Part shown: in pieces, positions 1-9,986 of the stretch
Position numbering within the stretch: the stretch's first letter is position 1
How the letters are laid out: the number at the start of each line of letters is the position of its first letter
DNA from: Chara braunii
Lineage: Eukaryota; Streptophyta; Charophyceae; Charales; Characeae
Length of the DNA: 21,484 nt
Reading direction: 5' to 3'
NCBI GenBank assembly: GCA_003427395.1
Contig: BFEA01000440.1
Span: forward strand, 1,063,364 to 1,084,847
Program-made: the position numbers and the translations under genes
The notes under the pieces: generated by a model
Databases searched by the model: none
What the model saw: only the letters and a program-made list of their open reading frames with translations
What the model was told of the DNA's origin: nothing

Positions 1-475
1 CCTACACCCATCCACCATAGCCAACCACCCCGACCCTTCTTCCACCTCCATCACCAACACCCATCCACCATAGCCGACCACCCCAACCCTTCTTCCACCT
101 TCATCACCTACACCCATCCACCATAGCCGGCCACCTCAACCCTTCTTCCACCTCCATCACCTACACCCATCCACCATAGCTGACTCCCTCAACCCTTCTT
201 CTTCCTCCATCACCTACACCCCATCCACCATAGCCGACCACCTCAACCCTTCTTCTTCCTCCATCACCTGCATCCATCCACCATAAGCCAACCACCCTAA
301 CCCTTCTTCCACCTCCATCACCTACACCCATCTACCATAGTCGACCACCTCAACCCTTCTCCTTCCTCCATCACCTACAGCCGTCCACCATAGCCGGCCA
401 CCTCAACCCTTCTTCTACGTCCATCACCTACACCCATCCCCCATTGTCGACCACCTCAACCCTTCCTCGCTTATC
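1..475. repeat. 53-bp tandem repeat, about nine copies
   Basis: The core CCCATCCACCATAG recurs at about 7, 60, 113, 166, 220, 273, 327, 380 and 433, so the period is 53 bp (54 where one C is inserted). Each unit continues with a variant of CCGACCACCTCAACCCTTC and ends CTCCATCACCTACA. Copies differ by a few substitutions. The array begins at or before the window edge. The strand is pyrimidine-rich. No conserved reading frame can exist across units because 53 is not a multiple of three. There are no unique spacers, so this is a minisatellite and not a CRISPR array. Confidence 0.95.
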
Positions 476-547
476 ACATCCCTCATCCACTTAAGGGCCA
501 CAGGGGCCGCAAGGGGGCACGCGAAGTCTCGGGTAGGGCCGGTTAAG

Positions 548-572
548 AAGGGTCAAGGGTCAAGGGTCAAGG
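548..572. repeat. AAGGGTC heptamer repeat
   Basis: AAGGGTC is repeated three times in direct tandem from 548, followed by a partial AAGGGCG. The unit resembles, but does not equal, the plant telomere heptamer, and the run is too short to be a telomere tract. Confidence 0.8.
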
Positions 573-631
573 GCGATTAGGATGTGGGGCCTCTCGTGTC
601 CTCTATCCCCCGCTTCCTCTCTTCCTCCCTT

Positions 632-632
<1 letters not shown>

Positions 633-702
<70 letters not shown>

Positions 703-704
703 TT
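633..704. repeat. (CT)31 microsatellite followed by T11
   Basis: An uninterrupted CT dinucleotide run of about 31 units is followed directly by eleven Ts. It is a simple sequence repeat with no coding potential. Its length will probably vary between individuals and assemblies. Confidence 0.97.
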
Positions 705-3565
705 CCCCTCCCTCATTTTCTCAAGACCTTTGACTCTTAAGCTCTCCCCTCTCCCTTTCCCCTCCATGGCACGTGACTAACCTCTACCCTCACCTGTTAC
801 ATTGCTAGGGAACGAACGGCATGGAACTTGGTCCTCACTTGGTGGAAAGCGAGGGCAAGGGGAGGGTTGTCGATCCTTTGTGCCACCAAGAAGGGAAGGC
901 ACCAGACTGTTGTAAGCCTCGGAAAAGGCGAAAAGGAGTGTTGTTTTTTGTGACGAGGTCAGTTTGACCCAACCATCCTCCCCGACTGCATGACTAAGAT
1001 AAAGGTATGGTTTGCTTGAGGGAAGGGAAAGACAACCAAAGGATCATCGAAGGGCAAAGGAAGCTTAGGATTGTGGGAAGGAGCCGTGTGTTGACCCCAA
1101 TGGGGATTGTATTTGGTCCATGCTTCGTGTGGTGTTGTGCAGGTGAGTAGCTTGGGATGGGTGTTGAGCGGGACTGGATCCACCGGAAAAACTGGATAAG
1201 GGAAGGACTTAGACCTCGCATAAAACTATGAATGCAGGATGGGTTTGACGGTCGAATGCTTGGATGGATGGTAGATGCTCGGATGTGGTTTGTGTGATGA
1301 TTGAATGCAATGGCTCTCTTGAATGCAATGCAAGCCCGGAAGGACTAAGGGCAGTCATGGATAGGTGAATGCACAAGCAAAAAAAAAAAATAGCGGCTAG
1401 GGGTCCGGGCGGAGTCACCCCACCCCAAGGATGCCGTAGGGGCTGTCTTACGCCACTAAACTTAGTGAAAAGGCGCGTGGCCCAATTGATGACGCTTGAC
1501 CTGCGCGCGTTAAGAAGACGAATCCTCAACGAACTCCCTGGACTGCCTGCGTTTTGGAAGGAGCAATTGCCTGGTCAGACCTAATCGAATCAAGAAAACG
1601 CCACGAGTGACCAAAGAGCTACCATCTTGAGGCGAGAGCGGAGCTACATCCCCCAATATAAAGCCCTTTTGCAAAAGGCCCATCCCCATCCATCTCAACG
1701 CACTAGGTGGGGATGCCCCTGGGACGAACGACCCGCGCCCTGAGCATGAGCGTGGGCGGGTCGAGCCAAATGGGACCCGCAGTGGGGTCGACTCAGGCTC
1801 GAAAGTCCTTCAGGGTACGGCCCCTACAAAAATGGTGGGGGTGCCGGGTATGGGATAAACTGACCCTGACGATCTCGAGGGGACGTCCGACGCATGACCA
1901 TGTACATTACTGAAGATAAGGAATACGGACTTGTGTATGCTCTACCCCTTTGAGTGAAGCAGATTTGAGGGCGGGTGGGCGCATGGCAAGGCCATGCCTG
2001 GAGGTATAATATGCATGCTGCACACACAATCAGTCATCTCCTTTGAAGGTGACTTTAGGCCTCCTTCTCTCGGGCTGATGTTCGTCAGACCGGGGAAGCC
2101 TTGGGCAAGCTGCAGGTCGACCCTTCCTCTTCGTGTGAAAGAAGGGCTCCGGTTACCTGGCAGGCGGTTGGGATTCTGGGCCAGTCCGGGTTCCAATGAA
2201 AATCCCGCGGCGGAGCGATCCGACCGACACGGGTGCTTTCTCCTTCTTCGGAGCCCAGCGAGCTCCATGCATCGCACTTAAATGCTCGAAGGAACCTCAT
2301 ATGAAGACAAAAGGTAATCGAGAAGGAACAATCCTGCCCTATGAACGAACACATGAAGTGAAGATTAGGGGAATGAATGGAGTTGCTAAACTCCAAGGGA
2401 AAACTAGCTCACCTTTGAAGATGCTCACGAAAAGGAGTCAGGCACTATGTATGGAGGTTAGGGGCGAGTGACACGCACTGTCCTGAAAGGAAATTTGTGA
2501 GTTTTGGGTAGGAAGCGCTAGGTGCACCACGGGAAAGGCACTTGTTTTATGTGTGTCTCACTTGGGACTTGTGAATTGATGATGGGGATTCGAGCGTTCT
2601 GCCATTTGGAAGGAAAGGAGGGGTCTGCACCGGCCGGTGCGGGTTGCCAAACGTCGCTCTCTTTTGTAGAATGTCGTGGTTTCGTGTGTGGAGGTCAAGC
2701 CACTGAGCTGTCAGACGGGAGTTTGTCACGTCCGTTGATTAGTAGCATTCTCGTTCAAGCGGTGATGAGCTTTGGCTCAATGATTTGTCGGGCGGGGTGT
2801 GAAATATCCTCAGGCGGGGCTTAGCCTGTTGGCAGGCGGAGGGAGTACCACTACATGCGGGCACAGACGGAGCCTCGGGGACGATTAGTAGCTTCTCGTA
2901 GCTTGGTTTGGGATAGGCTATTCCTTATCGGACCAATGGAAGTGAGTGCCTGGACGGCTGGCTCCAATGACCCTACCGAGATGTGCGGGGTGATTCCCGA
3001 GATTAACGGTGGGTACACGAGCGGCAAGCCGGGATGGGGTATTCTGGGCAAGAAGGTGAGGGAGGCCCCCCACTGGAGTCTGGGTACCGCGCTCGCGACG
3101 GTTGAGCTGTGCTTGAGGTATGGGATAAAACTCTGCCGATGGTAACAGTGGAGAGACCGTTTCTGGGGAGAAGGTCGATGAGGAGATGACCGACCTGTGT
3201 GCGACTTTTGCCTGAATTTTGCTTTTTGTGCCTCCCTCTGTAAAGTTGCCTGATGAATGTTGGATGGGGGCTGAGCTTCTGAGTCTATTCTCACCTCCAA
3301 GTCTTAGTCCACACGAGTGAGAGAACATGATGATAGAGGCTGGATAGGAGTCGGAAGAAAATGAAACCAAGAAAAAGGAATGTCGGCTGAGGGTGACCGA
3401 TCGAGGGTATGATGGGGTAACGACATCTGGCACATAGGTAGGAAATGCTGAGGAGACCCACGAGAGGGGTTTAAAAATAATTCTCATCTAGGCGGGAGGC
3501 AATCTGACCATGAGCGGCCGTGTGGTGCTCTCATGTGGTAATAGGATAGGCGCCAAAAAAACAAG
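705..3565. other. Gene-poor stretch upstream of the retroelement coding region
   Basis: No reading frame in this stretch looks like a real protein on either strand. Open frames of 60 to 190 codons occur but have biased, low-complexity or incoherent composition. The stretch may contain the 5' leader of the downstream retroelement, the end of a 5' LTR or flanking DNA. I could not find a primer binding site or an LTR end, so the 5' boundary of the element remains unplaced. A TATA-like box is listed separately. Confidence 0.5.
1657..1678 (+). promoter_or_regulatory. TATA-like box followed by a 14-bp palindrome
   Basis: TATAAAG at 1657-1663 is followed at once by the perfect palindrome CCTTTTGCAAAAGG (1665-1678). 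A start site about 30 bp downstream would fall near 1688-1695. This could be an LTR or host promoter. Nothing nearby identifies a transcript, so the call is weak. Confidence 0.25.
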
Positions 3566-4370
3566 ATGGCGCGATGGTTGTCGCCCCCTGTCTACTCTAG
3601 CGGTCCGGAAATGCCCATAGATGTAAGGGAAGGGGTATCTGTCGTCCTCTCGGAGGAAGGAACGTGCACGGACCTAGAGCCAGCTTATGAAACCGCGATC
3701 CTGGACGAGAAGGACGTGTTCCTCTGGATAGAGACAATCTGGACTAAGGTCAGCCTGACAAGACTTTCACCCAGCCGGATGGACCTAGAATTCCGGGGAA
3801 CGGTGGAAGCTCGAGGATAGGTCTACATATCTCAGGAAATGGAAAATGCAATGGTAGTGGGACTAGTATTGGGCATGACACCAGATCAGTTGTTTAAGCA
3901 AGCTGAACGGGAAGTGGTATGGGCGGCATGTCAGCAGGCGGAAATGGAGATGGAAAAGATGGAGGTGCGAGGGGAACTCGGAGACCGGAAAAAACATGAG
4001 ACGCCCCCTTAGGACGATGAGATGCGTGCTACCCTCGTTTCTGGTGGATGCAGTCTTTTGGACCAGGGACAGATTGAAACGGATATGCCGGTCGATGACG
4101 CGCCTGAGGCTGTACCAATGTGCTAGACATGACTTTTTTAGACTGTCGGTGGAACCGGGGCCGTTTGAAGGAAACTGGGCGGAAGAATTAGCTGAGGTAT
4201 TAAACCTCCTCGGCACGGACAAAATCTTTGTTCTCTGTCTGGTGCATTGGCAGATAGTTTATCGGAATGTGGCGGCAGGGGAAACCTTCTTGGAGGGGGT
4301 GAAGGACCTGTTCCCAGACGAAGAAGGGGATTTAAGTGATGATGAGGAAGGAGATGAGATAGAGGACTGA
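3566..4370 (+). pseudogene. Pre-gag coding region, 5' part (broken)
   Basis: A reading frame starts at ATG 3566 and runs through in-frame TAG codons at 3818, 4010 and 4124 with protein-like composition on both sides of each stop (for example YISQEMENAMVVGLVLGM after the first). The signal then moves to another frame, which reads DFFRLSVEPGPFEGNW from about 4128 and ends at TGA 4368 in a strongly acidic tail (DEEGDLSDDEEGDEIED). The frameshift lies near 4126. I recognise no domain. Position and strand suggest an N-terminal extension of Gag or a separate leader ORF. The PGPFEGNW segment resembles YGPFHGDR near 5007 in the next fragment, which hints at an internal domain duplication. Confidence 0.55.
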
Positions 4371-4380
4371 GACTTCTGAA

Positions 4381-5342
4381 ATGGGGAAGGGGCTTACCCG
4401 GGAATGGGCTGTCAACTATGTGCGGGTAGGAAGCAATGGCCCAGGAGCGCGAGCTGTGGGACTGCACACCCAAGGGATGGGAACCAAGATGGGTTGGAAA
4501 GGGAGTAGAAATGTCCATACCAGCGGATCATGAGTGGAGAGGAACCACGTGTGACTGGGTAGGATCTGAACTTGTGCCCGACCTATCGTACCTATGGATA
4601 GAGCGTGTTTGAAACCCGCTAAGGGAGGAGGAAGGATGGGAGGAGATTGCGGAAGGAATGGTGGAATCGGTCGGGACGGTCATCTTGTCTGAACCTGTTT
4701 TGCACAACGCTCGCAGCAAGGAAGAACCCGATGTGGCTTCTAAGGGATGCTGAGGCAAGGGCTCGACGGGCGGGCGAGAGGTTTGCGAACAAAGGCTGGG
4801 ATGTGGTCAGTAGTAGAGTCGTGATGGGAGGGTGGAAGGAATTTAGGCCCCCCTGCCAACGAATTAAGACCTGGGTACCTGAGTTCGTAGCAGAGTGGTT
4901 TGGGGGTTTTGACCATGTCGAGGAAGTTGCCAGCACTATGGGGCGGGTGCACGTGAATTGCGCTTGGCTAACGGAAGAGTTCTATAAAACATCTCTGAAA
5001 TATGGGCCGTTCCATGGCGATAGAGTTTGGGAGGTCCTCATCATTTTGGACATCGAAAGGAATGACCGGATGAAAGTGGCCCCGGAAACCAGAGAGGCTA
5101 TAATTCTCCGCGAGGTAGTCATCAAACCATGCTATGCAGATGATGAGTTTAAGTTGTTCGAGGTACTGTGGTTTGACTAAGAGCAGAAAAGGCTGCCGGG
5201 CCAGGCAAGTATGGGGGAATTGCTAAGACGAGGGATTGAAATGTCTGGCCACTCTAGGGTTCGATGCGAATTGTGGGCTAGGAGACCAAGGACGAGCGCG
5301 CGATGGCTCGAAGGAGGACGTTTCTTGAAGATCTCCCCCTAG
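4381..5342 (+). pseudogene. Pre-gag coding region, 3' part (broken), in frame with gag
   Basis: Protein-like sequence moves between frames. One frame from ATG 4511 reads EWRGTTCDWVGSELVPDL, passes TGA 4610 (again protein-like after it, WEEIAEGMVESVGTVILSEP) and ends at TGA 4751. The signal then continues in the gag frame from about 4735, with LLRDAEARARRAGERFANKG and WVPEFVAEWFGGFDHVEEVA, to TAA 5178. That same frame stays open to TAG 5340 and then runs straight into Gag. Only two nonsense codons therefore separate this region from the capsid domain, which supports a single ancestral Gag precursor with a long N-terminal part. No family is recognised. An independent short frame at 4381-4533 is also open and may be another shifted piece. 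Confidence 0.5.
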
Positions 5343-6191
5343 GCATTGAGCCACTTAGGGAAGGAGAGGGTGTTAGGCTGGTTTAATCCGGAGGGAACAC
5401 CGAAAACCGAGGAAAATCACAAGAAAGGCAGGGAAGGAGAGGGGAATAATGCAGTCGGTGAGGCAGGTAGCTCTGAAGGGGGACTTAAAAGGATAGTAGC
5501 CACCCTCACCCGGCGGCTGAATAAGAATCATGGGTATCTGGCAGACGCAAAGAAGAAACTCACGTTCGATGGGGCAAACATCACGGAATTCCTGATAGAT
5601 TACGAGAACCTGGCAGCCTTACTGAAATGGACTGAGGAAGAAAAGATGGACCACCTAGGGCAGCACGTATCATTGAGATTAGGAAGGGACATTATGGCTA
5701 TCGTCTCCTCTACTGGATCCTGGAAGGAAACCCGGAATGAGATGATGAGAAAGTACCTGAAGACGGAGAAAATAGCGACAAAGGCTGAATTGGCTGCAGT
5801 CCAAAGGAAAAACTATGCTACTTACGATGACTTTCTGAGGGCCTTCACTCTAGTGGCACAGCGAATCCCTGGGGTAACGGATCGAATAATGAGCAAGTAC
5901 TTCCTTAGGCAGTTCTCCGAGTTCGACAAAGATAAGATTCTGTCAGTTTACCAGCAGACTAGCAAGTTCGAGTACACTAGGGATGTGGACTTTAGCACGG
6001 TAACAGACCTCGCAGAAAAGACAGTGGTGACCGATACGCTAGCCCTGCTTAAGGAGGGAGAGGTTATAGACCTGACCAGGAAGACGGAGGATAAGGTCAA
6101 GAAGGGAATAGAGAGCCTACACGAAAGGGTGCACGAGGTCGACAACAAGATGGACAGAATGGAAAATGCGCTATTAGTAATGCAGGCATAG
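5343..6191 (+). CDS. gag: Gag polyprotein, capsid region (Retrotrans_gag type)
   Basis: An open frame of about 281 codons with no good ATG at its front (the first initiator-like codon is TTG 5346; upstream TAG is 5340-5342). This fits an ORF that once continued from the preceding region. Residues 1-50 are hydrophilic and glycine/glutamate-rich. Residues about 70-190 have the helical capsid pattern of retrotransposon Gag, with KLTFDGANITEFLIDYENLA, then WTEEEKMDHLGQHV, a GSWKETRNEMMRKYL segment and YDDFLRAFTLVAQR. Residues about 245-278 form a likely coiled coil (KGIESLHERVHEVDNKMDRM). Gag assembles the cytoplasmic virus-like particle that packages element RNA. The frame closes at TAG 6189 before the nucleocapsid knuckle, which lies 93 bp on in another frame. 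The family assignment rests on pattern and position and was not checked by a search. Confidence 0.75.
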   Translation, partial: ALSHLGKERVLGWFNPEGTPKTEENHKKGREGEGNNAVGEAGSSEGGLKRIVATLTRRLNKNHGYLADAKKKLTFDGANITEFLIDYENLAALLKWTEEEKMDHLGQHVSLRLGRDIMAIVSSTGSWKETRNEMMRKYLKTEKIATKAELAAVQRKNYATYDDFLRAFTLVAQRIPGVTDRIMSKYFLRQFSEFDKDKILSVYQQTSKFEYTRDVDFSTVTDLAEKTVVTDTLALLKEGEVIDLTRKTEDKVKKGIESLHERVHEVDNKMDRMENALLVMQA

Positions 6192-6247
6192 GTGTCCCGA
6201 CCCGCTCTCCCGCCCCAAGAGGCCGTAGTTCCGGCAACCGTAGCTAA

Positions 6248-6340
6248 TCGGCGATTTGGCAGGAGGGTCCGGTCAACGAACGATGCAGGTACTGCACAAT
6301 GATTGGACACTTCGTGAGGGCTTGCCCAAGGCTCAATCAC
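6248..6340 (+). pseudogene. Nucleocapsid zinc knuckle of Gag (frame-displaced)
   Basis: From 6284 the frame reads CRYCTMIGHFVRAC, a perfect CX2CX4HX4C knuckle of the kind that binds retroelement RNA. It follows the capsid ORF but sits in the protease frame, two frames away from capsid. After the capsid stop (TAG 6189) the old gag frame stays open with a proline/arginine-rich linker, so the ancestral connection was probably capsid, linker, then knuckle. One nonsense codon and one frameshift, between about 6250 and 6280, now separate them. A programmed shift cannot be excluded, but no clear slippery site was seen and neighbouring lesions favour decay. Confidence 0.8.
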
Positions 6341-7609
6341 GATATTGAGCGGCAGGGGTGCAGCAGGTCCCTCAAAGGCGAGATTCTCGGACCTCAGGGG
6401 GAGCGTGTAAATTGGAACTCGCCAGGGGGAATGCGGCGAGCCGTCATCCTCCTGAATAACTTAGAGATAGTTGTCGTAGAAGCGGAGCCGGTAGCAGAGA
6501 TCGTCTGGGACCAACCAAGGGGGCGCGGCCCACAGGCCAATTTCATCTTAGAAGGCAACGGGCAGGACAGGGTAAACATCACCACCCGACGGGCCGGTGC
6601 GGAAAAGAAGCTTATTCAAGATACACTAATGGAAGAACTCGCAGGGACTAGCGTAGACCAGCAAGAAACCGAAGCCGCGAAACAAGAGAAGGTTTATAAA
6701 AAAGTAAGGGAGGAGGAACCGATAGATAAAGCTACGACGGTAAAGAAGCAGTTCAGGTATCAAATTTCAATTCTGACTTCGCCTGAAATCGACGGCGCCC
6801 TGAGTAAGCTGCTGGGTACCATGGTATCAGTGTCCTTTCAGACCATGCTGCAAGCTAGCCCAAGACTGCTTAAAGGACTCAGGCAGTTGCTAACGCGTAA
6901 GCGCGTAGAGGTAGAGGAGGCCCCGGAACCACAGGAGCAGGAGACGGAAGAGACAGAGGCACCCCTAGGCGTCTCCAACCCCCAAAGAATTCCCGGGGAT
7001 CTGGACGACTTGGAGAAACTTTTTGCGGACATCCGCCTAAGCCTGCCGGATCGAGAAGGTGGCAAAGTTATGAGGGCGCCACCCGGGATAAAGCTTAGCT
7101 TCCATGCATTACCTGTAGGGAAACTTAAAGTCCAAATCGGAACTCACCACACTGACGCGTTATGGGACGGCGGTGCGAAAATCGCCCTCATACGACGAGA
7201 TTTCGCAACGGTCACGGGGTGCACGGTAAACAAGGAAGTAGCAGGGAGTATCCGGGGAGCCGGTGGTGAAATTCCTTTCACAGGGTATGTCACCAAATGT
7301 GCAGTCAAGGCGGGAATTTGGGAATCTATCTAGTCCTTTCAGCGGATGACCGTGATGGAATAAATGGGCCATGATATAATCCTCGGGAGACCGTGGTGCG
7401 CCAATGTAGAAATGATAGGAATGCATCTGCATGACGACACATACATGGTAGACATAGAAGACCCAGTGACCGGCCGCGGAGAACTCCTCCGACTTCTTGG
7501 GACCGGAGGGGACCCTCCAAAGGGCAAATTGGCAACCTGGTCGCCAACATTCGAGGAGAGTGCGCGAAGGGGGCATTCACACGGATGGAAGGTATGCAGG
7601 AGAGAATAG
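6299..7609 (+). pseudogene. pol: Aspartic protease region of Pol (two nonsense codons)
   Basis: The frame of the zinc knuckle continues for 344 codons from ATG 6299 to TAG 7331, then TAA 7361, then on to 7609 in the same frame. The first 260 residues are a charged linker (EEAPEPQEQETEETEAP near residue 207). The protease itself is near residues 275-340: ALWDGGAKIALI (Asp at 7166) corresponds to the active-site D-S/T-G-A motif, with Gly in the place of Ser/Thr. The downstream C-terminal hallmark DIILGRPW lies just after TAA 7361 (residues from M 7364), matching the usual ILGxPW strand. The protease would mature Gag and Pol in the particle. Loss of the Ser/Thr and the two stops make it non-functional here. 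The signal moves to the RT frame between about 7500 and 7585. Confidence 0.75.
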
Positions 7610-9909
7610 AAATCATGATTGAGGAGGCCTTCAGCAAAAAGGAGTGGATCAAAATGGGTCTGCCTCTGAAGACAAGGAGGCAAGAGGACGAGGTCCTAGT
7701 GGTTATGGTTGCAGAAAAAGAATCGGAAGTTGAACTAGGGGCCAGCCTGCCCAAGGCGAAGGAAGGCAAGAAGGAAATGTCAGAAGTAGTCATTGAAGTC
7801 CCAGACTTGCTACAACTTATCAAAGCTATTAGATATCACAAAGTTGGGATAGACCTGGCAATACTTGCCAAGTTCGAGGATGAGGTCCGAAAGGGTTATT
7901 GCCTTAATGGAAAGATAATTAGCATCCAGCCCCGCATCATGGAGGTAGCCAGGCCAATCCCGACCGTTCGTTTTTTAGGAGAACGATCCCAGAAGTACAA
8001 ACCCGTAGGAACGAAGGCTAAGCCTGTCTCGATCCTAGTGGAGACATCAAAGGGAGAGACTTTGGAAAAGAAGGAGGAGGTCCTGCGGGGAATAAGGGAG
8101 AGGCGAGCAGCGGAAGGGCATCGGATACGCGATGAAATAGCAGAAACCATGAAAATAGGGGTGGAAGGGTTCTTAACAACAAAGGAAACTCAGCTCATAA
8201 GGAGGACGTGCCAAGAGTTTCATCTAGCCTTTCCATTCAATGATCACCAGAAAGGACGGTTAGATGCGAAATTAATTCCCCCTGTTAGGATCCGCACAGT
8301 AGAGTTTGCCTATGAGTTTGGGATAGCGACAGAGGTCACCGACCTGCTTAGAGCCAAGATAGATTCGTTCGTGGCTGAACCCACCGCATCCCCCTACGCG
8401 AACAAGTGGTTCGTTTTCCAGAAGCCCAACAAGACGCTCAGGTGGATCCAGGACTTGCAGAAGCTTAATGCAGTAACAATTAGGGACGTGGGTTCGCTCC
8501 CACAGGCGGACTTGCTGGCCGAATCGCATGCTGGACGAAGTATTTACTCCCCGATAGACCTATACTCAGAACATGATCAGTTGCCGCTCGACGCGAGGGA
8601 TAGACCGTATACCGCCATGCACACACCAGTAGGGCAGTTGCAGATGCAAGTGACTCCTATGGGTTTCGCGAATGTGGTGGCAGAGGCGCAAAGGAGAATG
8701 CTGGCTGTAGCAGGAGATATGTTCCCAGAGAAATGCAAGCCATATATAGACAATAACCCCATAAAGGGCATGCAAAACAAGGATGAGACAGAGGTTGAGC
8801 CGGGCGTGCGAAAGTTTGTTTCGGATCACCTACAGGATATCAAGGATCTCTTATAGCGGTTTCTGGTTTATAATATTANCGCAAGTGGACCAAAGAGCAT
8901 CCTGGCTGTTCCGGAGGTAACCATATTGGGGTTTCGCTGTGGGGCTTACGAGAGAAGACCCGACCCGGCAAAAACTGATAAGATCTCTCAATGGCCGANG
9001 CCCCTGCGCACCACGACGAAAGTACGAGCCTTCCTAGGGGTGGTCGAGTTCTGGAGGATCTTCATCAAAGGGTTCGCAAAGATAGCGGAGCCTATCCGCG
9101 TGATGATTAGAGAAGGTGGCACTATGGAATGGACCGAGAATAGAGAAGCGGCAGCCCAGACCCTTAAAGACATCCTGTCTTCCCATCAGGTCACCCTAAC
9201 AGCACCCTGTTTCAANGATGAGGTAGGACGACCCTTCATCTTAGAAACAGATGGGGGACCGCTGACAGTCGGAGGGGTATTGATACAGAAAAGCGAGGAA
9301 GGCAAGGAAAGGCCAATCAGATTTGAAAGTAGAACCTTGAATTCGGCAGAGCGGCGGTACTCACAGTTCACGAAAGAGGTCTTAGTGATCCTGCATTGTC
9401 TTAAGACCTTCCAAGCGTACCTGTTTGGGAGGCAGTTTATCCTGAGGATCGACCCAACCAACGTCGCCGAGGCACTAGAGAACTATAAGCCTATAGACCC
9501 AACCGTCGGGAGATGGATAGGCTTCATATGGCAGTTCGACTATAAGATCGAGCGGATTGCGGGGTTCCGAAACAGGGCGGATGGGCAGAGTAGGGTATAT
9601 ATCACACCGGAAGGTATAGAGGACGCAGAGCCGATTGGCGCCTTCCTGGAATACGAAGGAGACACCCTTGTTGTGGATAACGAGATGGCAGACTCCATAA
9701 CCACGACGGGTCAGTTGCTGATCCAGACCTTGAAAAAGGGCGCGCCTGCGGTAGTTGCGGAACTCAAGGAAGGACCGGTTACTACGTTTAGGCACAACGA
9801 CGAGAGGGATTCGTGGGGTGCAGTGATTGGGCCTAAAGAAGAACTGATGGCAATGGTCGTTGAAGGGGGACAGGACGCTGTGATGACCTTAGCAGAATCC
9901 TGGGCGTAA
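7585..9909 (+). pseudogene. pol: Reverse transcriptase and RNase H of Pol (one nonsense codon, mutated active site)
   Basis: One frame runs from about 7546 (ATG 7585) through TAG 8854 to TAA 9907. Residues 1-250 form a charged linker. RT motifs follow: ASPYANKWFVFQKPN, LRWIQDLQKLNAVTIRD, the first catalytic Asp in IYSPIDLYSEHDQ, VTPMGFANV, and the YxDD box, which here reads YIDN (8743-8754), so the second catalytic Asp is lost. After the stop the thumb region continues (TTTKVRAFLGVVEFWRIFIK). RNase H starts near FILETDGG (Asp 9250) and continues RTLNSAERRYSQFTKEVLVI, the Asp in LRIDPTN, and ends near RNRADGQSR, so its acidic residues are all recognisable. This enzyme would copy element RNA into DNA in the particle. 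The sequence most resembles fungal (basidiomycete-type) and algal Ty3 pol by eye. Three N bases fall inside it. Confidence 0.88.
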
Positions 9910-9986
9910 AGGGAACTGCAGTATCTATGAATAAGGCTTAGGGGGAGCAGGATACCGACCAGAACGAACGATAATTCTTTCTCATA

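Noticed and set aside
1-475. Possible CRISPR array
   Set aside because: Units are contiguous with no unique spacers, and the rest of the window is eukaryotic retroelement DNA.
2918-3487. 189-codon open frame on the minus strand
   Set aside because: Ser/Pro-rich composition without a recognisable motif, and no coding context; most likely chance openness.
6189-6299. Programmed readthrough or frameshift between Gag and Pol
   Set aside because: Stop and shift both occur, but no convincing slippery site or pseudoknot was seen and similar lesions occur all over the element.
6824-6835. TGGTATCAG, resembling the initiator-Met tRNA primer binding site
   Set aside because: It lies inside the protease-linker coding region and is not next to an LTR end.
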